A DNA stretch of 64,000 nucleotides from Dorea sp. D27 (GTDB taxonomy: Bacteria; Bacillota; Clostridia; Lachnospirales; Lachnospiraceae): positions 714,074 to 778,073 of the forward strand of contig NZ_KQ236743.1 in assembly GCF_001185345.1 (NCBI RefSeq), in the 5' to 3' direction. Positions 1 through 9,670 of the stretch are shown here, in pieces. The first letter of the stretch is position 1; each line of letters opens with the position of its first letter. A program made the translations under genes and the position numbers. The notes under the pieces are model-generated. The model did not search any database and had not been told where the DNA came from. It saw only the letters and a list, made by a program, of their open reading frames with translations.

Positions 1-2274
1 GTGATGTCATATTCTGTTCCGCTCGTCCAGGACGGAACCGTCTATGGAGTCATGGGTATCACAGTATCTGAGGATTATCTCGAATCGCTGATGTCCCCTC
101 AGGAACTGGATGCTGAAAATACCGGATCTTTCATACTTGCAAGGACAACAGACGGAAAGGAATATGAGTCAATATTTTCCACCGGTATCATCGCGAAGGC
201 TTTGGCAGAAGATAATAACAGGATTCGATTTGAGACTGAGCCGGCAAACGGCAAAGTGTATCTGATTGATGATGCCGGACATAATTACGGCAATGTCCAG
301 AATATAGATGTGTACAGGCGGACTTCGCCGTACAGCAAAGAGAAGTGGGCCATAATTGGGGTGTTGCCGGACAGTACGCTGTTCCGGTCGTCTGACCGGC
401 TCCAGATGACGGTGATGGTCGCATTCGCAGCTTCTATTGTGCTTGGCATTGCGGGAGCTGTCGTCGGCAGTTACTTCTTCACCCGCCCAATCAAGCAGAT
501 GGTCGATGAAATCAGGAGCAAAGACGTTAATGATGAGCTGAGGTTCCAATCGTCCAATGTACAGGAGATTGATGCACTTGAGAACGCAATTGTCTCGCTC
601 AATACCAATGTGAGGCAGAATGCGTCCAAAGTATCGCAGATCATCGAGCTGGTGAACCTGCCTCTTGGCGTCGTGGAATACCGGAGGGATGCGGAGAAGG
701 TGTTCTGCACGAAGAAAGTCATCAAGATGTTCATGATGGAGAAAAAGTACTACAGCCGGGGATACCTTGACCGGAAATACTTTGAAGACTATCTGAAGGA
801 GGCAGGACTTGAAGGGCTCCTTGCGGAATCCGGGGAAAAAGACTACCAGATTGCCCACACGATCCAGCAGAGATGGGTCCATCTGAAGTCGCTGGCCGAC
901 GAAGATAAGACGTTGATTACGGTTCTGGATATCACGAAAGATATCTATGAGAGGCAGAAGATAGAATACGAGAGGGATTACGACATCCTGACCCACCTTC
1001 TGAACCGGCGGGCCTTTAACAGGAGGATGAAACAGCTGCTGCGGGAGGGCAACGGCCTGACACTTGGGGCAATGATCATGTGGGATCTTGATAATCTGAA
1101 ATATGTCAATGACACATACGGACATGATTATGGCGACCAGTATATACAGAGAGCCGCGGTCGTATTCGGCGGTCTCGCGAGAGACGGCGGTATCGTCGGG
1201 CGTATCTCCGGGGATGAATTCCTGGCTTTTGTTCCGGAATGTGGAAGTAAGGAATGGCTTCTGGAAAAAATTGAAGAAATCAAGAGGCAGTTGAACAATA
1301 CGAGGGTCGTCATGCCTGACGGAGAGGCGATAGCAGTTCGTGCCTCCGGCGGAATCGCGTGGTATCCGGACGACGGAAGGAATCTGGATGAGCTGAGGAA
1401 GTATGCGGACTTTGCCATGTATGACACGAAAAACAGCTATAAAGGCGCATTCAAAGAATTTAACAGGAAAGCCTATGAAAAAGATGCCTTTCTGCTGCAG
1501 GGCAGGGAACAGCTGAACAAGCTGATCGAGGGTGAACTGGTCAACTATGCGTTTCAGCCGATCGTAAGTACTAAAGACGGCAGTATCGTTGCATATGAGG
1601 CGTTGATGCGCCCGAAAATGGAAGACCTGGCCTCACCTGCCGACGTCATGAGGCTGGCAATTTCCCAGTCAAGACTTCCGGACATCGAAAAGCTTACGTT
1701 CAGCAAGGCATTTGAGGAATATGCGTCACAGCGGGATTCATTTGGCGACAGAAAGCTGTTCGTCAATTCGATCCCGAACCAGATCCTACCGGAGGAATTG
1801 CTATACAGCTTGTTCGAGCGGTACCAGATAGGAATGGACACGCTCGTCGTGGAAATGATTGAAAGTGAACAGACTGATATCGGGATTATGGAAGATAAGA
1901 TTCAGATGCTGAAGGAATTACATGCACAGCTTGCGGTTGATGATTTCGGTGCAGGATACAGTTCAGAGTCGACCCTGCTCTATATGCAGCCCGACTATGT
2001 CAAAATCGATATGAGCATCGTAAGAGATATCCATAAAGACAAAGACCGCCAGGCGCTTGCGGTCAGCACCATCAACTATGCGAGGCCGAGAGGAATAAAG
2101 GTTATCGCAGAAGGGGTGGAGAACGCAGAGGAGATGGAGACACTCGTCACGCTCGGCATAGACTATCTTCAAGGCTTCTATGTCGGAAGGCCGGATAAGG
2201 TAGTGAAGGAAATTGATGAGAAGATTAAGAAGGAAATAAAAGAGCTGAGCAGGAAAGCTGGCAGGAGAATTTGA
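1..2274 (+). CDS. GGDEF-EAL cyclic-di-GMP turnover protein, 5' truncated by the window edge
   Basis: Membrane signalling protein that should make and/or degrade cyclic-di-GMP. The reading frame is open from base 1 and begins in the middle of an extracellular dCache-like sensor, so the true start lies upstream. Seen in order: sensor remnant (to about residue 130), one membrane segment (about 135-160), a PAS-like linker, GGDEF domain with signature SGDEF at 403-407, and EAL domain with the EAL motif at 533-535 and DDFG at 647-650. The later Lys, Glu and Gln of the EAL family are also present, so phosphodiesterase activity is likely. The first Gly of GGDEF is Ser, a substitution seen in some active cyclases. 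The RxxD inhibitory site is lost (RDGG). A possible partner of the Pel-like locus 31 kb downstream, which carries a cyclic-di-GMP receptor candidate. Confidence 0.9.
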   Translation: MMSYSVPLVQDGTVYGVMGITVSEDYLESLMSPQELDAENTGSFILARTTDGKEYESIFSTGIIAKALAEDNNRIRFETEPANGKVYLIDDAGHNYGNVQNIDVYRRTSPYSKEKWAIIGVLPDSTLFRSSDRLQMTVMVAFAASIVLGIAGAVVGSYFFTRPIKQMVDEIRSKDVNDELRFQSSNVQEIDALENAIVSLNTNVRQNASKVSQIIELVNLPLGVVEYRRDAEKVFCTKKVIKMFMMEKKYYSRGYLDRKYFEDYLKEAGLEGLLAESGEKDYQIAHTIQQRWVHLKSLADEDKTLITVLDITKDIYERQKIEYERDYDILTHLLNRRAFNRRMKQLLREGNGLTLGAMIMWDLDNLKYVNDTYGHDYGDQYIQRAAVVFGGLARDGGIVGRISGDEFLAFVPECGSKEWLLEKIEEIKRQLNNTRVVMPDGEAIAVRASGGIAWYPDDGRNLDELRKYADFAMYDTKNSYKGAFKEFNRKAYEKDAFLLQGREQLNKLIEGELVNYAFQPIVSTKDGSIVAYEALMRPKMEDLASPADVMRLAISQSRLPDIEKLTFSKAFEEYASQRDSFGDRKLFVNSIPNQILPEELLYSLFERYQIGMDTLVVEMIESEQTDIGIMEDKIQMLKELHAQLAVDDFGAGYSSESTLLYMQPDYVKIDMSIVRDIHKDKDRQALAVSTINYARPRGIKVIAEGVENAEEMETLVTLGIDYLQGFYVGRPDKVVKEIDEKIKKEIKELSRKAGRRI

Positions 2275-2284
2275 AAGGAGCGTC

Positions 2285-3133
2285 ATGAACAGCATATATG
2301 ATTGTTACGAATTGAACAACGGTGTCAGGATACCATGTATTGGCTTTGGAACGTACAGAGCGGCGGACGGGGAGGACGGTGCGGTCGTAAAGACAGCCAT
2401 AGAAGCCGGCTATCGGTATTTTGACACGGCATCTTTCTATGGTAATGAGAGGCAGATTGGAAAAGCGATAGCAATGTCCCAAATCGCGCGTGAAGAATAT
2501 TTCCTCACATCGAAGGCGTGGAAGACAGAGATGGGGTATGAGAATATAAGGAACGCATTCATGGAATCGCTGGAAAGGCTGGAGACCGATTATCTGGACT
2601 TATATCTCATCCACTGGCCGCTTCCGGAAGACGGCTTCGCGGAGTGGAGACAGCTCGATATAGAATCTTGGCGGGCACTTGAGGAATTGTACCACGAAGG
2701 GAAAGTCAGGGCTGTCGGAGTCAGCAATTTTCTTCCGTACCATATAGAGAACCTTCTGAAGAACTGTGAGGTGAAGCCTGCGGTCAATCAGATCGAGTTC
2801 CATCCGGGCTACACACAGGAGGTTACCGTACGTTACTGCCAGGAGCACGATATACTCGTACAGGCCTGGAGCCCGATGGGAAGAAGCAAGGTGCTGGAGG
2901 AACCGGTTATCCTTAAGATGGCAGGACGGTACGGCGTCACAGCAGCACAGATATGCCTGCGTTATGCGCTTCAGAGGAGAGTCGTGCCGCTTCCCAAATC
3001 GTCCACCATGGAGCGGATGAAGCAGAACCAGGACATCTTCGGGTTTGAATTGGGAGAAGAGGATATGTATATCCTTGGGACGATGCCGCAGGCCGGCTGG
3101 TCCGGACAGCATCCGGAGAAGTTCGGAAGGTAG
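2285..3133 (+). CDS. Aldo/keto reductase (AKR5-like)
   Basis: NAD(P)H-dependent cytosolic oxidoreductase of the aldo/keto reductase superfamily, 282 residues, the normal length for a single TIM-barrel AKR. The catalytic tetrad is visible: Asp47 and Tyr52 in FDTASFYGNE, Lys77 in TSKAW and His110 in LIHWP. The family's C-terminal cofactor-binding segment (LPKSSTMERMKQN) is also present. The ATG has an AAAGGAG ribosome site and lies 10 bases after the GGDEF-EAL stop, so the two may be cotranscribed. The sequence does not show the substrate; this subfamily acts on 2-oxo acids, methylglyoxal and diketogulonate-type compounds. Confidence 0.92.
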   Translation: MNSIYDCYELNNGVRIPCIGFGTYRAADGEDGAVVKTAIEAGYRYFDTASFYGNERQIGKAIAMSQIAREEYFLTSKAWKTEMGYENIRNAFMESLERLETDYLDLYLIHWPLPEDGFAEWRQLDIESWRALEELYHEGKVRAVGVSNFLPYHIENLLKNCEVKPAVNQIEFHPGYTQEVTVRYCQEHDILVQAWSPMGRSKVLEEPVILKMAGRYGVTAAQICLRYALQRRVVPLPKSSTMERMKQNQDIFGFELGEEDMYILGTMPQAGWSGQHPEKFGR

Positions 3134-3315
3134 CGGACGGTGGGAGAAGCATCAGATAAAGGAGCCTGTCTCTCTAAAGCAGAGCTGCCTTGAGTTCCAC
3201 GATATGTTTGCAAAAGGACTCTGCGGATATAAAAATCAACAATAAAATGAAAAAAGAATATTATATTCTGAATATGCAGATACTACTTCTGATATCAAAC
3301 TAAGGAGGTAGGATC

Positions 3316-3636
3316 ATGCCAGAATTAAAATGTACCGTACAGACCTGTACACACAATAAGAACTTTTACTGTGACCTTGATAAGATTCAGGTAGGAGGAA
3401 ACTCGGCAAAGCGTGCAGAAGAGACGTGCTGTGACAGCTTTGAAGAGCGTAAAGGTGATTCATACAGCAACGTAAGCCAGAACAATGCGACGGCCTGCAG
3501 CTGTATCGACTGCAAGGCGACAGAATGTATGTATAACGAAGAATGCAAATGTCATGCAGGAAAAATCAGCGTGGAAGGCAGCGAAGCCTGTAAGTGCGAT
3601 CAGACTGAATGTGCGACATTCAAGTGTGGATGTTAA
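3316..3636 (+). CDS. Cys-rich DUF1540 protein, two domains
   Basis: Small 106-residue protein with 16 cysteines arranged as two tandem DUF1540 repeats (about residues 3-45 and 60-106). The first repeat begins LKCTVQTCTHNKNFYC and ends in a CC pair; the second repeats the spacing with extra CxC pairs. DUF1540 proteins are common in sporulating Clostridia and are presumed to bind metal, but no activity is established. Translation should be strong: AAGGAGGTAGG lies just before the ATG. The gene stands alone, with a hairpin terminator directly after it, so it is a monocistron. Confidence 0.9.
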   Translation: MPELKCTVQTCTHNKNFYCDLDKIQVGGNSAKRAEETCCDSFEERKGDSYSNVSQNNATACSCIDCKATECMYNEECKCHAGKISVEGSEACKCDQTECATFKCGC

Positions 3637-3667
3637 GAAAAAGGGAAGCGTAATGCTTCCCTTTTTC
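3637..3667. terminator. Bidirectional intrinsic terminator
   Basis: Perfect hairpin with 13-base arms (3637-3649 and 3655-3667) around a 5-base loop, flanked by A-run and T-run, so it can end transcripts from both sides. It separates the DUF1540 gene (plus) from the minus-strand M20 operon. Confidence 0.9.
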
Positions 3668-3687
3668 TTGCAGCACGGTAAATATGG

Positions 3688-4836
3688 TCAGGCCGTCAGT
3701 TCCACGATATAAAGTGCGGTCAGCTTGCATCTGGAGAACAACGTTTCCACAAGCATGTATTCATCGTCCGTATGTTCCAGGCTCCCGATGGGACCGAGAG
3801 AATCGATGGTTGGTATTCCCTGTGCGGAAGTATAGTTGCCATCGCTGCCGCCGCCGCAGTATGTTTCGTTGACCGGAATGCCAAGCTTCCTGGCGGCTGT
3901 AACAAGCGTTTGGTAGAGCTCCAGATTACCTGGTGTCTTTTCTATCGGAGGACGGTACATTACTTTCGTCAGCGTGCTTTTTGTCCCGGGTACATAGGAA
4001 GCATCAGTAATCTCCTGCATCTTCTTCATCAGTGCAAGCCCGTCACGGTGGAACCTGGCACGCAAGTCTATTTCCATAAAGACGTGTTCCGGTATAATAT
4101 TGCTTCTTGTACCGCCCTCTATGACGCCGACGCTGACAGATCTGCCGAGACTAAAGTCGCTCAGACCGTGAAGCGCAAGAATCTTGTGTGCGGCTTCATC
4201 AATCGCATGGATTCCATCGAGCGGACAGGCACCTGCGTGTGCAGGCTTCCCTTGTATATCCAGATTGAAGATGCCGCCGCCCTGCCGTTCGATTACGACA
4301 TAATCCCCCGGCATGCCCGGTTCCATGACAAGTACCATATCGCTTTTGCTGCATTCTTCGATAATGTACTGCTCAGAAGTCTCGCTGCCCCGTTCTTCAT
4401 CGCTGTTAAACAATATCTTCAATTCTCCGTAGCCGGTGTAGCCGGCTTCTTCCAGAGCCAGCAATGCATAGAGCAGGCAGACGATTCCAGACTGCATGTC
4501 ACACACGCCCGGACCGTAGGCTTTGTCTCCCTCTATGTAAAAGGGACGCCGCTTCGCCGTGCCTTCGTCAAAGACCGTATCCATGTGTCCAAGGAACATC
4601 AGCTTTTTAGACCCGCTGCCTCTCCTGCGGGCCAGCAGATGCGGGGCGTATTTGGAACTCGGCAGCATTTGTACGTCGAAGCCGAGGGGAAGCAGGACAT
4701 CCGATATGAATCCGGCAACCTTTAACACGCCGTCCGTCGTGTAGGAACCGCTGTCCGTGTTGACCATCTTTTCAAGTAGTGAAAGCATCGCGCCGCGGCG
4801 GCTGTCAATAAACTGCGTAATAATATCTTGAACCAT
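3688..4836 (-). CDS. M20 family metallopeptidase (CPG2/ArgE-DapE type)
   Basis: Zinc-dependent cytosolic amidohydrolase/carboxypeptidase, 382 residues. Metal and catalytic residues are visible: His84 and Asp86 in GHMDTVF, Asp113 in VCDMQSG, Glu147-Glu148 in NSDEERGS, Glu172 in MEPG, and a C-terminal His in LEHTDDE. The closest architecture is glutamate carboxypeptidase (CPG2)-like. In this context, last gene of an operon with hydantoin-type genes, it could hydrolyse an N-carbamoyl or N-acyl amino acid; that is inference. Its ATG overlaps the stop of the upstream M20 gene by one base (TGATG), which indicates translational coupling. Confidence 0.9.
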   Translation of the reverse strand: MVQDIITQFIDSRRGAMLSLLEKMVNTDSGSYTTDGVLKVAGFISDVLLPLGFDVQMLPSSKYAPHLLARRRGSGSKKLMFLGHMDTVFDEGTAKRRPFYIEGDKAYGPGVCDMQSGIVCLLYALLALEEAGYTGYGELKILFNSDEERGSETSEQYIIEECSKSDMVLVMEPGMPGDYVVIERQGGGIFNLDIQGKPAHAGACPLDGIHAIDEAAHKILALHGLSDFSLGRSVSVGVIEGGTRSNIIPEHVFMEIDLRARFHRDGLALMKKMQEITDASYVPGTKSTLTKVMYRPPIEKTPGNLELYQTLVTAARKLGIPVNETYCGGGSDGNYTSAQGIPTIDSLGPIGSLEHTDDEYMLVETLFSRCKLTALYIVELTA

Positions 4837-6245
4837 CAGACGCCCTCCCTGCCTGCCAGCCGCAGCATCGCGCCGGCATAGATCTTAGCGGATAGGATGA
4901 GATCCTTTTCCGAGATATATTCATCGGGACAGTGGGCCAGTTCCTCCTTGCCGGGGAATACCGGACCGAAGGCGACAGAATTTGGAATGCTTCTTGCGTA
5001 AGTTCCTCCCCCAACCGCGAGAGGGACAGAGCCGTCCGGACAGTAGCTGTGGTAGACGGATAACAGCGTCCGGACAACGGGGCTGTCCTTTTCCTCATAC
5101 AAAGGTTCACTGTTCAAGTCGATGTGCATCGCAAGGCCTGCATCTGCGGCGGCGTCTGCGAGAAGCCTTTGAATCTGCACGCCGGAACAGGTGACCGGAT
5201 AGCGGATATTCAGTTTCAGGCTCGCATGCTGTGTATCCATGGACAGAAGGCCGGCATTCAGCACGAGCTTTCCGGAAGGCTCGTCGCAGATATCGCCGAA
5301 TATGCCTGAACCATCGGTTTCAGCGCCGATGTGTGAACGATAGAATCTTATAAAACTGCTCTGGAAGGAATCACCTTCCAGAAAGGATTCCAGAAGCAGC
5401 ATCATGTTCGACACAGCGTTCACCCCGTTCTCCGGCGTACTTCCGTGAGCGGTCTTCCCGGCTGTACGAATTTTGACGACAGGTCCGCCGGCAGAGATAT
5501 GGGTGCCGGGGATAAGCGGAGCCCTCATTTTAAGCCCCTGTACGATAGAGCCATAAGGCTCCGGAACGACGAGTTCGGCGTGGCATTCATCCGGCACCAT
5601 ATTCGCCCTGCGGCCCCCGGTCAGGTTCCGTATATAGGGTTTATCTTCCTCTACGGCTCCTTCCTTATCCAAGGTGGCAAACAGGATTCCCTTTTCTGCG
5701 TATATGACCGGGAATTCGGCGTCCGGAGAGAAGCCGGTGCAGGGGATTTCTTCATGTTCCTTATAGTAGTCCATGCACGTCCAGTCGTTTTCTTCATCTG
5801 TGCCGAAGATAATCCGTATCCTTCTGGAAAGAGGAAGCCCGCTGTCGGCAATCGCTTTCAAGGCAAAGATAGAAGCGATGGCAGGACCTTTGTCATCTAC
5901 CGTACCGCGTCCGTAGATCTTACCTTCCTCCATGATACCGCCAAAGGGCGGGTGTTCCCATCCATCTCCTGCGGGGACGACATCCAGATGTACGAGGATG
6001 CCGCACAGTTCTTTGCCACTGCCGATTTCAGCCCATCCGGCATAACCTCCGCAGTTTTTGGTGCGCATTCCAAGAGAGCGGCAGAGTGCCAGCGCCTCAT
6101 CAAGGCACTGCCCGATAGAAAGGCCAAAAGGCATGTGCGGCAGGGGAGTATCCTTGACGCTAGGAATGCGGACGAGATTCCGGGTATTGCGTATAATGTC
6201 TTCCCGGTATCCATCAATCAATGTATCTAAGACAGTGTCCATCAT
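4836..6245 (-). CDS. M20 dipeptidase, Sapep/PepV type
   Basis: Mn/Zn-dependent dipeptidase of the PepV/Sapep branch of M20, 469 residues, which fits the family because of its larger lid domain. Motifs seen: LVHLDVV followed by GDGWEHPPF, GRGTVDDKG, and GTDEENDW with the catalytic Glu pair. The start is one of two adjacent ATGs after GAAAGGGA. It lies 18 bases downstream of the DUF917 gene and is coupled to the next M20 gene. Family members release amino acids from dipeptides; a role in opening an acylated or carbamoylated amino acid here is possible but unproven. Confidence 0.9.
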   Translation of the reverse strand: MMDTVLDTLIDGYREDIIRNTRNLVRIPSVKDTPLPHMPFGLSIGQCLDEALALCRSLGMRTKNCGGYAGWAEIGSGKELCGILVHLDVVPAGDGWEHPPFGGIMEEGKIYGRGTVDDKGPAIASIFALKAIADSGLPLSRRIRIIFGTDEENDWTCMDYYKEHEEIPCTGFSPDAEFPVIYAEKGILFATLDKEGAVEEDKPYIRNLTGGRRANMVPDECHAELVVPEPYGSIVQGLKMRAPLIPGTHISAGGPVVKIRTAGKTAHGSTPENGVNAVSNMMLLLESFLEGDSFQSSFIRFYRSHIGAETDGSGIFGDICDEPSGKLVLNAGLLSMDTQHASLKLNIRYPVTCSGVQIQRLLADAAADAGLAMHIDLNSEPLYEEKDSPVVRTLLSVYHSYCPDGSVPLAVGGGTYARSIPNSVAFGPVFPGKEELAHCPDEYISEKDLILSAKIYAGAMLRLAGREGV

Positions 6246-6263
6246 TATCCCTTTCTATGTATA

Positions 6264-7349
6264 TCAGTTCAACTCGGTTACAGGTATATAGCCGTCCTTA
6301 TATCCAAAGTAGTCATATGCCTTCTGGAACACAGATACAGAGTCTCTTTCCAGCCATTTCGGGTTGCACGGCACGCCCACGAAGGCCACTTCCATGCCGG
6401 GCTCTAAATCAGCATTCGTCAGCGGCGTTCCGTCGGACTGAAAGACGCAGAGTGCATCCGGTGTGACGCATCGTACCTTGCCGTCCTGGTCAAAGGCAAG
6501 TATATTTTCATTTTCTATCATGATCTTCATGCTCTTCCCCGTATACCTTCCCGTACCTTCAATGATTTCATATCCCCAGTCATGGCTGTTTTCTGTCTCC
6601 ATACGAAGTTCCGACAGCGTCCCTTCGATGATCTCGATACCTCCGGTGGCTCTGGCGATGCATTCGACAGGGCGCTCTCCTGCGGCAATTCCTCTGCGCA
6701 CGGCTTCCCCGATCGAGCGGGCCTGTTCGTAAGAACCTGACACAAGTGCTTTTTTAGCAGTCGCGCCGTCCATGATATAGTTGGCGACTCCTGCGGATCC
6801 TCCGAATACGTTGACGATGGGGCGGCCGATCAGCTCGCAGTCGCTGCTGTCCTCATAATAGAGCACGGCGCTTAAGTTCTCTTCATTCGCCATCGCGAAA
6901 GGGGCAGAACGTACATTGTGAATCTCCGGCATGATCATGAACGATTCAGGAACCGCACGCCCTACGCCATCGGCATTGATGACTTTGATTCCCGTATAAC
7001 ATGCCGTATATATAGGAGGCATGAAATTACCTCCTCCCACCTCGAAGGCAGCGACATAGTCAATCCTTTTACCGGTTACGGCTTCCAGCCTTTTCAGCGC
7101 GTGGACACAGGCGATACAGTCAAACCCCCGTTCCTTTGTGGCGGCGGGAGATCCCATGCCGGATATGATGGCTACACATGCGTCATCTGGTACTTCTTCA
7201 AGTTCCGCAAACTCCACCTCCCCGGTAAGTGCAAGGATATCTTCCAGCAGACGGTAGCTCGTCTTGACATCTCCGCCGCCACCGCTGCCGAGGATAATTG
7301 CCCCGCGCGTCATGTCATTCAGCTGCTCTTTGTTCATTTTTACTGACAT
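6264..7349 (-). CDS. DUF917 protein (S-methylthiohydantoin desulfurase-like)
   Basis: 361-residue protein of the DUF917 family, with the hallmark N-terminal GAIILGSGGGGD and internal FEVGGGNFMPP and FGGSAGVANY segments. From memory, Pfam has renamed this family after S-methylthiohydantoin desulfurase of ergothioneine breakdown, which would link it to hydantoin rings; older annotation calls members hydantoinase-like. It lies between an NCS1 permease and two M20 peptidases and shares an operon with a hydantoin-racemase-like gene, so action on a hydantoin or thiohydantoin substrate is the best reading. The family call is firm, the reaction is not. Confidence 0.8.
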   Translation of the reverse strand: MSVKMNKEQLNDMTRGAIILGSGGGGDVKTSYRLLEDILALTGEVEFAELEEVPDDACVAIISGMGSPAATKERGFDCIACVHALKRLEAVTGKRIDYVAAFEVGGGNFMPPIYTACYTGIKVINADGVGRAVPESFMIMPEIHNVRSAPFAMANEENLSAVLYYEDSSDCELIGRPIVNVFGGSAGVANYIMDGATAKKALVSGSYEQARSIGEAVRRGIAAGERPVECIARATGGIEIIEGTLSELRMETENSHDWGYEIIEGTGRYTGKSMKIMIENENILAFDQDGKVRCVTPDALCVFQSDGTPLTNADLEPGMEVAFVGVPCNPKWLERDSVSVFQKAYDYFGYKDGYIPVTELN

Positions 7350-7361
7350 ATCAAGTCCTCC

Positions 7362-8714
7362 TTAACATACGGTTGATTCACAATCTTTTCCGTGATTCTT
7401 ATTGAATAGTTTTACACAGGCTATCTGCATGATGAAGGCTGCCACGAAGGAGTCGATAGCAGGAATCGTGGTAATCTGGAACAACGCGAATCCCGGAGAG
7501 GTCTGCGTTGTCATAAATCCTACGGCGGCTGCGACGAGATAGGCGGCCATACTTTCGAGGCGCACCTTTTTCAGCCGATTCAGACGGTCAAAGCTGTAGA
7601 ATTTTCTGCACAGATAGAAGTCGGCCAGATAACATCCTCCAAGGGGAGGCGTGAAGATTCCGAGTACGGAGAAAAACGGAATCATCATATTGGACAGGCC
7701 GATGACGGCAAATATCGTGCCGGAGACTCCGGTAAATATTGCCAGCTTGTACTTCGGCATTCTTTCAAACACGACGGAGAGGCCGAGGGAACCGCTGTAT
7801 ACGTTGTTGTCATTGGAGGTCCACTGCGCCAGAACGAGGACGACCATGGCAAGCACGCCCCACCCGAGACCTATCATGACGGTGACGATGTTGGCATCAC
7901 CTACTGCTTTGGCACAAGCCGCGGCTATTACAATCGTAATACCGTAGCCGATGACAAGGCCGATGACCATGGCTTTCACAGTGTCTTTGAAATTCTTCGC
8001 ATACCGGAGGATATCCGGGCTCCCTACCGCACCCGCCGCAAAGGAGCCGATGACAAGGGAGATGCCGGTGCCAAGCGACATCGGATTCGTGATAAAGGAT
8101 GTGTTCAATTCACTGTACGTATGCCCCTTGAGTACCATGACAAGCGATGCTATCATAAGGATGGCGATGGCCGGTATAGCTATCCAGCTCAGCTTTTCTA
8201 TGGATTTGAAGCCGAAGATGGCGGAAGTTGTCATCAGAAGGCCGCCAATCACTATGATTACTTTTACCCCCGCGGGAGACAGGGCGTTGCCGGTCATAAG
8301 CCGGAACATCTGTCCAATCGTGTCACCGAACAGGCCGGCCTGCACGCCGAACCAGCCCCAGGCACATCCGGCATAGAGGAGGCCGACGAGAGCGGCTCCC
8401 TTTAGCCCGAACGTAAACTTTCCAATCATGCTCGTCGACAGTCCTGTATACATGGCCGGTTCCGCGCAGAGACAGGCCATGGCGGCCAGAATGAGGGCGC
8501 CTGCCAGAACGGCGATGATAGATTCATTCAGTGTCAGGCCGGTGGCGAGGCTTCCGCCGAGCGTAAAGGCCGATATGCTGATGGCACAGCCGATATACAC
8601 GACAGCGCTGCTGGCCCATCCGCGCTTCTTATCTTCAGGCACCGGTTTGCGCGCAAAATCGTCGTCACCGCCTGCGTATGCTTTCTCTTCAAGAAATTTC
8701 CATAATGATGCCAT
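7362..8714 (-). CDS. NCS1 cytosine/hydantoin-type permease
   Basis: Integral membrane importer of the nucleobase-cation-symport-1 family (CodB, Mhp1, allantoin permease relatives), 450 residues with about 12 hydrophobic segments. The N-terminal half shows the family pattern around GGSLATGLTLNESIIAVLAG and GLSTSMIGKFTFGLKG. NCS1 carriers move purines, pyrimidines, allantoin or hydantoins. Placement between a hydantoin-racemase-like gene and the DUF917 gene favours a cyclic-amide substrate. It is 45 bases after the racemase gene and 12 before DUF917, in one minus-strand operon. Confidence 0.87.
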   Translation of the reverse strand: MASLWKFLEEKAYAGGDDDFARKPVPEDKKRGWASSAVVYIGCAISISAFTLGGSLATGLTLNESIIAVLAGALILAAMACLCAEPAMYTGLSTSMIGKFTFGLKGAALVGLLYAGCAWGWFGVQAGLFGDTIGQMFRLMTGNALSPAGVKVIIVIGGLLMTTSAIFGFKSIEKLSWIAIPAIAILMIASLVMVLKGHTYSELNTSFITNPMSLGTGISLVIGSFAAGAVGSPDILRYAKNFKDTVKAMVIGLVIGYGITIVIAAACAKAVGDANIVTVMIGLGWGVLAMVVLVLAQWTSNDNNVYSGSLGLSVVFERMPKYKLAIFTGVSGTIFAVIGLSNMMIPFFSVLGIFTPPLGGCYLADFYLCRKFYSFDRLNRLKKVRLESMAAYLVAAAVGFMTTQTSPGFALFQITTIPAIDSFVAAFIMQIACVKLFNKNHGKDCESTVC

Positions 8715-8759
8715 ATCATTTCCTCCTTATTCATTTGTATTCTCATTCCTGCTTGTTTC

Positions 8760-9503
8760 CTATCTGATTCGTCGATTCATCTCATTATGGACGAGATGGG
8801 CCGTACTGTTGTTCAGCTGGAGCGTGACAAAGGTTTCCAGCATCTTAAGTCCCGTCGACAGCGGCTCCACCACCTTGATGCCGCATCCGCGCCGGGCAAG
8901 CTCCGCCCTTAAGCCATCTGCAATATAGGCCATGGCGGTACATCCCAGTATGAGACAGTCGCAGCCATGTACACGGTCCGATTGTTCAGCAAAGTCCGCC
9001 AGCCTTCCGAGCAGCGCTTCCTGGTCATGCAGTTCGAGTACATCGAGGTTGGTAAAATCCTGGCAGACGATGCTGTCTCTGCATTCAGGATTGTTCTCGA
9101 TTACTTTGGCAAGCAGCAGGGTGCCGGCGGGATCCTCCCTGCCCGGAATTATGACAGAAAAGTGTCTGCCGCATCCGAGCGCTGCCATCATGGAAGGCCG
9201 GAAGCCGCCGAATACAGGTACACGCACCAGTTCCCGCACCATATCCACCGCAGGGTCGGCAAAGCAGTTGATAAAGATGCCGTCTGCCCCTTCTGCTTCC
9301 GCAAGCATGGCTTCCTCTGCAATCTCAGGGCTGTTGTATCCGACACGTGTAATCGTGTTCAGTGTCTCGAACCCTCTTCTGAGGAAACCCACTGATACCT
9401 CGGTGCCGGGATCCAGGACACGCAGCGCATGAGGGATGCCATCGTTCGCCTTACGTGTGGCAGGAGTATCTGCCACAGGAATAATTAATTTTAATTTCAT
9501 CAT
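8760..9503 (-). CDS. Asp/Glu/hydantoin racemase family protein
   Basis: 247-residue cytosolic racemase-family protein. Two conserved cysteines, the usual acid/base pair, are visible in FINCFADPA (near residue 81) and ILGCTAMA (near residue 187). Length and motifs fit hydantoin racemase better than MurI or aspartate racemase. It is the first gene of the minus-strand operon, with AGGAGGTG before its ATG. Its likely job is to interconvert the enantiomers of a 5-substituted hydantoin so that stereospecific ring-opening can use all of it. The exact substrate is inferred from context. Confidence 0.85.
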   Translation of the reverse strand: MMKLKLIIPVADTPATRKANDGIPHALRVLDPGTEVSVGFLRRGFETLNTITRVGYNSPEIAEEAMLAEAEGADGIFINCFADPAVDMVRELVRVPVFGGFRPSMMAALGCGRHFSVIIPGREDPAGTLLLAKVIENNPECRDSIVCQDFTNLDVLELHDQEALLGRLADFAEQSDRVHGCDCLILGCTAMAYIADGLRAELARRGCGIKVVEPLSTGLKMLETFVTLQLNNSTAHLVHNEMNRRIR

Positions 9504-9589
9504 TTCACCTCCTAAATTATTATTATCTGTTTATTCGCCCGAGCTCTGATATATTGTCAGTATTCTATCACCTGTCTTTCTGTGAAAAA

Positions 9590-9603
9590 GTAGCCTGCGC
9601 TAC
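9590..9603. promoter_or_regulatory. Dyad GTAGC-N4-GCTAC, possible Crp/Fnr operator
   Basis: A 14-base dyad lies in the divergent region between the racemase operon (minus) and the first Crp/Fnr gene (plus). Its half-site geometry (5 bases, 4-base spacer, 5 bases, outer GTA/TAC) matches the longer dyad at 11354-11369. The centre is about 65 bases upstream of the predicted start of the Crp/Fnr transcript. That it is a regulator site is inference. Confidence 0.45.
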
Positions 9604-9626
9604 AAAATGGAGGAAAAATTTTCGGA

Positions 9627-9655
9627 TTGGCATATATAAGCATGGGTGGTATAAT
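9627..9655 (+). promoter_or_regulatory. SigmaA-type promoter of the first Crp/Fnr gene
   Basis: TTGGCA (9627-9632), 17-base spacer, perfect TATAAT (9650-9655). Transcription should begin near 9662, only about 9 bases before the ATG at 9671. Confidence 0.8.
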
Positions 9656-9670
9656 AGAGATGGTTTTTCA

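Noticed and set aside
3045..3245. 66-codon plus-strand ORF overlapping the end of the aldo/keto reductase
   Set aside because: It starts inside the reductase in another frame, has no ribosome site and no recognisable protein character.
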